Shown: positions 1 to 4,126 of the stretch, piece after piece | How positions within the stretch are numbered: the first letter of the stretch is position 1 | Layout of the letters: each line of letters begins with the position of its first letter | Assembly: GCF_015207245.1 (NCBI RefSeq) | Contig: NZ_JADEXF010000352.1 | Span: 1 to 5,135 of the forward strand | Length of the DNA: 5,135 bases | Reading direction: 5' to 3' | Origin: Nostoc cf. edaphicum LEGE 07299 | Lineage (GTDB): Bacteria > Cyanobacteriota > Cyanobacteriia > Cyanobacteriales > Nostocaceae | The notes under the pieces: generated by a model | Database searches by the model: none | What the model was told of the DNA's origin: nothing | What the model saw: the letters and a program-made list of their open reading frames with translations, nothing else | Program-made: the position numbers and the translations under genes

Positions 1-157
1 CTTGTAATTCATTCGGATCTGCTAGGAGTTTTTTGACAAAATTTTCCCAAATCAGATGCAGAGATTTCCAGAAGTTTGAGTGGATTTTTTTCTGGAATGA
101 CGAGCTACAATTTATTTCTATATCTTCTGTTGATAGACACTTAATGTTATTGTTCAT
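1..157 (-). CDS. Small hypothetical protein, N-terminal part (runs off left edge)
   Basis: The frame is open from an ATG at 157 leftward to the window edge, giving 52 codons with no stop. An AGGA ribosome-binding sequence sits 8 nt upstream of the ATG. The product starts MNNNIKCLSTED and continues with an aromatic, basic stretch (FWKSLHLIWENFVKKLLADPNELQ). There is no signal peptide or obvious membrane segment. The second half resembles the start of short (about 70 aa) uncharacterised cyanobacterial proteins that continue with a VWQKxDRxGNxxW-type segment. That likeness is from memory, and the diagnostic part lies outside the window. The gene is divergent from the LysR regulator across a 177-bp gap, so it is a possible regulatory target. 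A weak promoter candidate is TTGATT-N17-TACTGT on this strand (219 down to 191). No function can be assigned. Confidence 0.6.
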   Translation of the reverse strand, partial: MNNNIKCLSTEDIEINCSSSFQKKIHSNFWKSLHLIWENFVKKLLADPNELQ

Positions 158-227
158 AAAATTATTCCTGAAAGTTGCTCAGTAAATAAAACAGTAACAA
201 CATCTCAGTTAGGAATCAAATCATGGC

Positions 228-256
228 TTGCATAGGTTCTATAAATGGGATTTATA
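228..256 (+). promoter_or_regulatory. Tentative promoter of the LysR gene
   Basis: TTGCAT (228-233) and TTTATA (251-256) are separated by 17 nt. The -10-like box lies within the right arm of the palindrome at 238-258, so a bound regulator would cover the promoter, which fits autorepression. Both hexamers are imperfect and the region is AT-rich, so chance is a real alternative. Confidence 0.25.
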
Positions 257-258
257 GA
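238..258. promoter_or_regulatory. 21-bp palindrome, candidate LysR-type operator
   Basis: Arms TCTATAAAT (238-246) and ATTTATAGA (250-258) are perfect inverted complements around a GGG centre. The T at 242 and the A at 254 are separated by 11 nt and lie symmetrically about the centre, matching the classic T-N11-A LysR box. The site lies 77 bp upstream of the regulator's ATG, inside the gap shared with the divergent small gene. This is the usual place for an autoregulatory LysR site. The symmetry is seen directly; binding by the adjacent regulator is inferred. Confidence 0.55.
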
Positions 259-334
259 TATCAAAAATCACTAATACAACCTTTTTGCCACAATAAAGTC
301 AGGATGTGTATACCCTTGTTCTCATCAATTGCCT

Positions 335-1228
335 ATGAAACTCTCCCAACTCCGAGCCATAGTTGCAGTAGCAGATTGTGGTAACTTTAGTGAGGCAGCC
401 TTAGAATTGCAGCTTTCCCAACCTGCAATTAGTCATGCGATCGCTACCCTAGAAGAAGAATTAGGTGTGCCATTATTTGCTAGAGGTCGTCACGGTGCTG
501 TGCTGACACCTGCTGGAGAGCGCATTTTGTATCATGCGCGGCAAGCAATGCAGCATTTAAAGATGATGCAACACGAAGCAAACCTGCATAAAGGTTTACA
601 CGGTGGTCATGTGCGAATTGCGGCTTTTCGGAGCGTTGCTACTCATCTATTACCAAAAGCGATCGCCCAATTTCACAATCAATTCCCAGAGATTGCTGTC
701 ACAATCATAGAGTGTGCTGCTTTCACGGATGTAGAGCAGTGTTTGCATGATGGACGTGCTGATATTGGTATTACCTGTCTGCCAACTGGTGAAGAATTTG
801 AAACCTGGGAAATTTTTCGGGATGAGTATGTAGCTTTACTACCACCAGATACCAAAATTAGCAGTCCGCAAATTACTTGGGAAGACATAGCAGCCTATCC
901 GCCGGTTTTGCTCCCTTGTACACCCTGTGGACGCATTCTTCACAACCACCTGAAGACTTTGGCAATTCCAATCCATACTGCTAGCGACATTCAAGAAGAT
1001 TCCACAGTCGTTAGCATGGTGAATCAAGGATTGAGAGCAGCTATTATGCCTCGTTTAGCAGCTGTACCCATTCCCTCAAAGGTGCAGGTATACAGTTTGC
1101 CTGCACCCCTCGAAAGAGTCATTGCAACTGCAACTTTATCTAATGCTCTGCAAGTACCTGCGGTATTCACATTTTTGGAGATGTTGAGTAAATTTGATTT
1201 TTATAGTTTAGCTAAATTCACTTCTTGA
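335..1228 (+). CDS. LysR-family transcriptional regulator
   Basis: A complete 297-residue protein, normal length for the family. Residues 1-60 form the winged helix-turn-helix, with the family-typical N-terminus MKLSQLRAIVAVAD and a recognition region FSEAALELQLSQPAISHAIATLE (about 18-40). The sequence then runs LGVPLFARGRHGAVLTPAGERIL and a linker helix (about 60-88). The periplasmic-binding-protein-like effector domain follows from about 90 to the end; S100 in AFRSVATHLLP is at the usual ligand-contact position. An unusual CTPC pair (C195, C198) lies in the second half. I chose ATG 335 because it gives the canonical MKLSQLRA start; a TTG two codons upstream (329) is possible. No convincing Shine-Dalgarno sequence precedes either. 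The gene is divergent from the small gene at 1-157 and convergent with the aldolase gene. Effector and regulon are unknown. Confidence 0.95.
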   Translation: MKLSQLRAIVAVADCGNFSEAALELQLSQPAISHAIATLEEELGVPLFARGRHGAVLTPAGERILYHARQAMQHLKMMQHEANLHKGLHGGHVRIAAFRSVATHLLPKAIAQFHNQFPEIAVTIIECAAFTDVEQCLHDGRADIGITCLPTGEEFETWEIFRDEYVALLPPDTKISSPQITWEDIAAYPPVLLPCTPCGRILHNHLKTLAIPIHTASDIQEDSTVVSMVNQGLRAAIMPRLAAVPIPSKVQVYSLPAPLERVIATATLSNALQVPAVFTFLEMLSKFDFYSLAKFTS

Positions 1229-1236
1229 ACACATAC

Positions 1237-1264
1237 GAATTACGAATTACGAATTACGAATTAC
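1237..1264. repeat. Heptanucleotide tandem repeat, (GAATTAC)x4
   Basis: Four perfect consecutive copies of GAATTAC, preceded by a partial ATAC. Short tandemly repeated heptamers (STRR) are known from heterocystous cyanobacteria. This one fills most of the 25-bp gap between the convergent regulator and aldolase stop codons. It also extends into the aldolase gene: the TAA stop (1256-1254) and most of the last few codons (Ser-Asn-Ser) lie in repeat sequence. No stem-loop terminator is visible in this junction. Confidence 0.9.
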
Positions 1265-1895
1265 TTAAACCGATGCCTCCTTTAGCGAATTCTTCAACAG
1301 TTTTTTGGGAGAATTCATGAGTTGCGATCGCCTGCAACATTGCCAATGGTAAAGTTAAATGATTCGCCCCAGCTTGCAACGATGCGGCCGCTTCTTCAGG
1401 AGATTTGATACTAGCTGCTAAGATTTCCGTATCGCTACCTTTGAGTACGCTAGCCATATCCCGCACTAAAGCAATACCATCACCTAACAATCGGGTAGCT
1501 CGATTTACATAAGCTATGGCAATTTTAGCTCCTGCTTCCCGTGCTACTGCTGCCTGTGCTGCACTATAAATCGCTGTCACCGAACAGGTAATTTCTGGTG
1601 ATAGACTCGCCACCACTTCAAACCCTAAGGGTGTTGCAGGAATCTTCAAAATTGTTTGTGAACCAATAATCTCGAAAGCTTTTCTACCTTCAGCTAGCAT
1701 CCCAGCTTTATCGGATGCCATAAGTTGGTAGTATAACGGGCCATTTGTCAAGGCAACTAATTTTTTGAGCGTGGTTTCTGGTGGTGTATCGCTTTGAGAT
1801 AACAGCGTGGGATTTGTTGTGATACCTTTTACCCATCCCCAAAGCTTAACAACTTCAGCTTCCGATGCGATCGCTGAGTCTAGATATAATGCCAT
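1254..1895 (-). CDS. Small transaldolase-family enzyme, fructose-6-phosphate aldolase-like
   Basis: A complete 213-residue protein, the length of the short FSA/TalC (MipB) class I aldolase family and much shorter than classical transaldolase. Visible motifs are YLDSA (D6), GITTNPTLL (24-32), the Schiff-base lysine K84 in TILKIPAT, TAIYSAAQ (107-114), YVNR (129-132) and LAASIKSPEE (159-168). Q57 (in YYQLM) and Y129 match the Gln and Tyr that set E. coli FsaA apart from transaldolases, which carry Glu and Phe there. The likely reaction is therefore cleavage or formation of fructose 6-phosphate from dihydroxyacetone and glyceraldehyde 3-phosphate. Transaldolase or another aldol reaction remains possible. 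The start at 1895 has GAGG 8 nt upstream and gives the family N-terminus MALYLDSA; a 16-codon upstream extension looks non-native. The gene follows rbsK on the same strand after 116 bp with no obvious terminator, so co-transcription is plausible. The stop codon lies in the heptamer repeat. Confidence 0.9.
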   Translation of the reverse strand: MALYLDSAIASEAEVVKLWGWVKGITTNPTLLSQSDTPPETTLKKLVALTNGPLYYQLMASDKAGMLAEGRKAFEIIGSQTILKIPATPLGFEVVASLSPEITCSVTAIYSAAQAAVAREAGAKIAIAYVNRATRLLGDGIALVRDMASVLKGSDTEILAASIKSPEEAAASLQAGANHLTLPLAMLQAIATHEFSQKTVEEFAKGGIGLSNS

Positions 1896-2011
1896 ACTTA
1901 ATTCCTCACTTTTCCTATCTGCATTTCTCCTGCTACACACCATACATCGTCCAGAAGCTCTGCCCCTATCAGAGAAGTATTTTACTTGTTTATCTATACT
2001 TTTTTAAATAC

Positions 2012-2953
2012 CTACCCTTGAAAACTACTACCCATTGCCCTTTCCTTGAGAAATGCATCAAATGTAAACCTATCCGGTAGCGAAGTTTGTGCGCCTGGTT
2101 TTGTCGCTGTCAAAGCACCTGCTGCTGCACCCCAAACAACTGCTTGATGTAAGGGAAGTCCTTCAAAAAGTGCCGCCGCTAAACCACCATTGAAAGCATC
2201 GCCTGCGGCTACTGTGTCAACTGCATGAACTGAAAACGCGGGTACAAAAAACTTTTCTTCAGCAGTGGCACAAAAAACACCCTTAGCACCTAGTTTGACG
2301 ATCGCACATTTCACACCCCGTTGCAATAAAACCGCAGCTGCTTTGGCGGCTTGTTCCTCTCCATTCACAGGAAAACCAACCAACTGCGCTGCTTCAACTT
2401 CATTCGGTGTAATAATGTCCACCAATGGATACAGTTCATCTGGTAAATTAGATTGTGCGGGTGCGGGGTCAAAAATTACTTTTATATTTGCACCTTTTGC
2501 GGCTTTAGCAGCAGCAACTACGGCAGTCATAGGAATTTCTAGTTGTAAAAGTAGTGCCGTAGCTTCTGGTAATAAGTGGGATAATCGCTCTACATCTTCT
2601 TGATTGACGCGCCCATTTGCACCAGGAATGACAACAATTTGATTTTCACCAGTCTGACTCACGGTGATAATAGCGACTCCAGAACTAACAGTTTCATCCA
2701 CAAAAATGTTATCAGTCTGCACACCAGATGTTTGCAAATTGTTAACAAGTTCCTTACCAAAATCGTCTGCACCTACACGCCCCACAATCTGGGTAGGAAT
2801 GCCCAATTTTGCTAATGCTACGGCTTGATTGGCTCCTTTCCCTCCCGAAACTTTAAAAAAATCTTCTCCTAGCAACGTTTCTCCTGCAACTGGCAACCGG
2901 GGTGTTGTTGCTACCAAATCTATATTTATGCTGCCGAAGACGATAATACTCAT
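2012..2953 (-). CDS. rbsK: Ribokinase (PfkB family)
   Basis: A complete 313-residue protein, close to E. coli RbsK in length. It phosphorylates D-ribose to ribose 5-phosphate with ATP in the cytosol, feeding the pentose phosphate pathway and nucleotide synthesis. The N-terminal GSINIDLV carries the sugar-contacting N10 and D12. GGKGANQAVALAKLG (37-51) is PfkB signature 1. FDPAPA (161-166) and TPNEVEA (182-188) are typical inner motifs. DTVAAGDAFNGGLAAA (from 246) is PfkB signature 2, with anion-hole AAGD and catalytic base D252. The spacing of these residues matches E. coli ribokinase within 3-4 residues, supporting ribokinase over fructokinase or adenosine kinase. ATG 2953 is chosen because MSIIVFGSINIDL is the family start; the frame stays open 32 codons further, but that stretch lacks family character. 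Only a weak AAGAGAAA precedes the start. The vapC remnant lies 88 bp upstream and the aldolase gene 116 bp downstream. Confidence 0.93.
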   Translation of the reverse strand: MSIIVFGSINIDLVATTPRLPVAGETLLGEDFFKVSGGKGANQAVALAKLGIPTQIVGRVGADDFGKELVNNLQTSGVQTDNIFVDETVSSGVAIITVSQTGENQIVVIPGANGRVNQEDVERLSHLLPEATALLLQLEIPMTAVVAAAKAAKGANIKVIFDPAPAQSNLPDELYPLVDIITPNEVEAAQLVGFPVNGEEQAAKAAAVLLQRGVKCAIVKLGAKGVFCATAEEKFFVPAFSVHAVDTVAAGDAFNGGLAAALFEGLPLHQAVVWGAAAGALTATKPGAQTSLPDRFTFDAFLKERAMGSSFQG

Positions 2954-3014
2954 GATGCTGATTTCTCTTGAGCTTAAAGTTATTTTGATTGATATTACAG
3001 GATGGCAGTAACGC

Positions 3015-3041
3015 AATATATCACATCTCGCATATTGACAA
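3015..3041 (-). promoter_or_regulatory. Tentative promoter upstream of rbsK
   Basis: On the minus strand TTGTCA (3041-3036) is followed after 15 nt by TATATT (3020-3015), inside the 88-bp gap between the vapC remnant and the rbsK start. The spacer is shorter than the preferred 17 nt and the hexamers are imperfect, so the call is weak. If real, it would make rbsK and the aldolase independent of the vapBC transcript. Confidence 0.25.
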
Positions 3042-3492
3042 CTACTCAACCCAGTTTTCTAATAGGAGGGTAGGAATACGAGAAAACTCTCGCACATTAT
3101 TGGTGACTAGGGTAACTCCTAAACTCAGCGCATGAGAAGCAATGAGCATATCCATTGCACCAATAATAAGTCCTCTACTTTCGAGATCACTTCTGATGCT
3201 GCCGTAAATCGTTGCAGATGCCTGATTGAATTCGACAATTTCTAGAGGTAGCAGAAATTGCATTAGGGCAATGCGGTTTTTCTCTTGCTGTTGAACGCTA
3301 GTTGCTTCAAGTCGGCAAAGCCGCCCAACGCACTAGCTCCTTTTGGCAACTCCATATTCTAGTTCGGCAATGGTGATAGATAGAGGAGATACCAACATCA
3401 GAAATGCTAAGGGTTTGAAATTTATCCAGTACTTTTTGGGGTTTTTGCTTTATCAGGTAAATGCAGATGTTGGTATCAAGCAGGTATCGCAT
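3042..3492 (-). pseudogene. vapC: Broken vapC: PIN-domain toxin with frameshift and insertion
   Basis: This is a remnant of a VapC-type PIN-domain ribonuclease, the toxin of a type II toxin-antitoxin pair. The 5' part, from ATG 3492, reads MRYLLDTNICIYLIK (D6, first acidic active-site residue) and stays normal to GISSI. A tandem CTAT duplication (plus strand 3375-3383, GATAGATAG) then shifts the frame before TIAELEYGV, which holds the second acidic residue. The shifted frame ends at TGA 3307. A 45-bp insertion (about 3294-3338) follows and places a TAG in the original frame. After it the original frame resumes with QQQEKNRIALMQFLLPLEIVEF, GAMDMLIASHAL (third acidic residue) and VTNNVREFSRI to TAG 3042. 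Total length 451 nt minus 49 nt of extra sequence is 402 nt, which gives exactly 133 residues, the usual size. The ATG abuts the vapB stop (TAAATG). A functional toxin is very unlikely. A sequencing error could explain the 4-nt change but not the insertion. Confidence 0.9.
3294..3338. repeat. 45-bp foldable mini-repeat inserted in vapC
   Basis: The segment lies between the vapC codons for VAK(S) and QQQEKNR and is absent from the expected toxin sequence. On the plus strand it has terminal inverted repeats GCTAGT (3297-3302) and ACTAGC (3332-3337), extended by GC/GC across a one-base bulge, and an inner hairpin CGGC-AAA-GCCG (3313-3323). This resembles dispersed mini-repeats I recall from Nostocales genomes, with a core like TTGCTTCAAGTCGG and CGCCCAACGCACT. 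The insertion length is a multiple of three, but its TAG closes the toxin frame. It encodes nothing itself, so movement would need a function supplied elsewhere. The family assignment is from memory; the structure and position are seen directly. Confidence 0.75.
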
Positions 3493-3720
3493 TTAAAAAC
3501 TTTCTCTAGTGTCAATAACTGGCTGATCTCTGGTAGTCATGAAGTCATCAGAAAAATTGTCTAGACTATCGATGAGGGATTGCCAGAGGTTATCTTTGGC
3601 AATGAGGACAATAGCGTTACCAATTTTTTTGATATAGACTTCAGTGCCAGTGAGTTGAAAATCTTCTGGCAAAATAACGATTTGGTGAGTGCCATCAGTG
3701 GTGAGTTTGGCAGTGTTCAT
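3493..3720 (-). CDS. vapB: VapB-type antitoxin (AbrB/MazE-like)
   Basis: An intact 75-residue protein. The N-terminal half (about 1-43; MNTAKLTTDGTHQIVILPEDFQL, then GTEVYIKKIGNAIVLIAK) is the swapped-hairpin AbrB/MazE-like DNA-binding domain usual for VapB antitoxins. The C-terminal part (WQSLIDSLDNFSDDFMTTRDQPVIDTRESF) is the acidic, flexible tail that typically wraps the cognate VapC. In the N-terminal loop the common SQAVRLP pattern is here HQIVILP. An AGGA lies 10 nt upstream of ATG 3720. The TAA stop directly abuts the vapC ATG, the normal translationally coupled arrangement. VapB-VapC complexes usually repress their own promoter; no clear operator was found upstream. Because the toxin gene is broken, this antitoxin is either a leftover, a repressor without a partner, or a possible neutraliser of a related toxin elsewhere. 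Confidence 0.9.
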   Translation of the reverse strand: MNTAKLTTDGTHQIVILPEDFQLTGTEVYIKKIGNAIVLIAKDNLWQSLIDSLDNFSDDFMTTRDQPVIDTRESF

Positions 3721-4126
3721 GGTGTTATTGTCCTGAAATTAGCTAATATTGCTGGTCTGGTTAGCACGAAATTTGATAAATGCAACTCTGAAACTTGGTT
3801 GAGTAGCTCATTGTTAAACCGAATCTATGGAAATCCTAGCAGTCCTGCCGAGGAATATGATGGTGACAAAAGGATCAATATGGTAAAGGCGATCGCCTAT
3901 GGCCAGTTATTTCTTGCCGAAAGTGATCGCAAATTGCATAAATATCACCCTTACTCAGAAACTTGCACGAGAAAGGCGGTGGCAATGACATAGAGTAGTA
4001 TGATCGCCATTAGCAATAACTAAAAAAGACATTATTGGCTGGTTCACTCACTGCTGTTACTATATTGCACCCAACTGATAACTGCTATATACTGCCTGCA
4101 TCAGATTGCAATCAAAGGCTGGGGTT
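3721..4126. other. 406-bp intergenic region, no convincing gene
   Basis: This gap separates the divergent vapB and aminotransferase genes, so it should hold both promoters. A plus-strand frame is open through most of it to a TAG at 3991-3993, but it begins antisense to vapB, has no good start or ribosome-binding site in the gap, and its product (ending KLHKYHPYSETCTRKAVAMT) is not one I recognise. A HIP1 octamer lies at 3889-3896. The minus strand offers only very short frames. Near 4072-4085 the bases CAACTGATAACTGC contain a short AACTG direct repeat. No RNA gene or strong terminator was recognised. Confidence 0.6.
4065..4091 (+). promoter_or_regulatory. Tentative promoter of the aminotransferase gene
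   Basis: A -10-like TATATA (4086-4091) is preceded by TG one base upstream, an extended -10 (TGC-TATATA), 35 bp before the start codon. TTGCAC (4065-4070) lies 15 nt upstream as a possible -35. An alternative pair is TTGGCT (4035-4040), 17 nt, TACTAT (4058-4063). Both are weak matches in AT-rich DNA and cannot be told apart by eye. Confidence 0.3.

Noticed and set aside
304..384. 26-codon frame from ATG 304 upstream of and overlapping the LysR start
   Set aside because: It has no properly spaced ribosome-binding site and no recognisable product, and its frame conflicts with the clear regulator gene.
1898..1924. Minus-strand 8-codon frame (MQIGKVRN) ending 2 nt before the aldolase start, as a leader peptide
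   Set aside because: Too short and without attenuator hairpins or a run of regulatory codons; most likely chance.
1896..1943. 16-codon N-terminal extension of the aldolase
   Set aside because: The ATG at 1895 has a good GAGG at proper spacing and gives the family N-terminus.
1958..1974. CTCTG/CAGAG inverted repeat between rbsK and the aldolase gene, as a terminator
   Set aside because: The stem is only 5 bp with a 7-nt loop, and no T-run follows on the minus strand.
2265..2603. Plus-strand open frame of 112 codons
   Set aside because: It lies wholly antisense to the well-supported ribokinase gene, and its low-complexity Ala/Ser-rich product mirrors that gene's codons.
2954..3049. 32-codon N-terminal extension of ribokinase
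   Set aside because: The family start is MSIIVFGSINIDL at 2953; the extension has no conserved character and would overlap the vapC remnant.
3042..3263. Independent 73-residue PIN-domain gene starting at 3263
   Set aside because: The start is an internal methionine of VapC; the upstream residues QQQEKNRIAL continue the family sequence, so this is the 3' half of the broken gene.
3307..3492. Programmed frameshifting to make full-length VapC
   Set aside because: There is no slippery heptamer at the break, and the 45-bp insertion with its TAG would still block the restored frame.
3343..3564. Plus-strand open frame of 73 codons
   Set aside because: It is antisense to the 5' part of vapC and the 3' end of vapB, with no recognisable domain.
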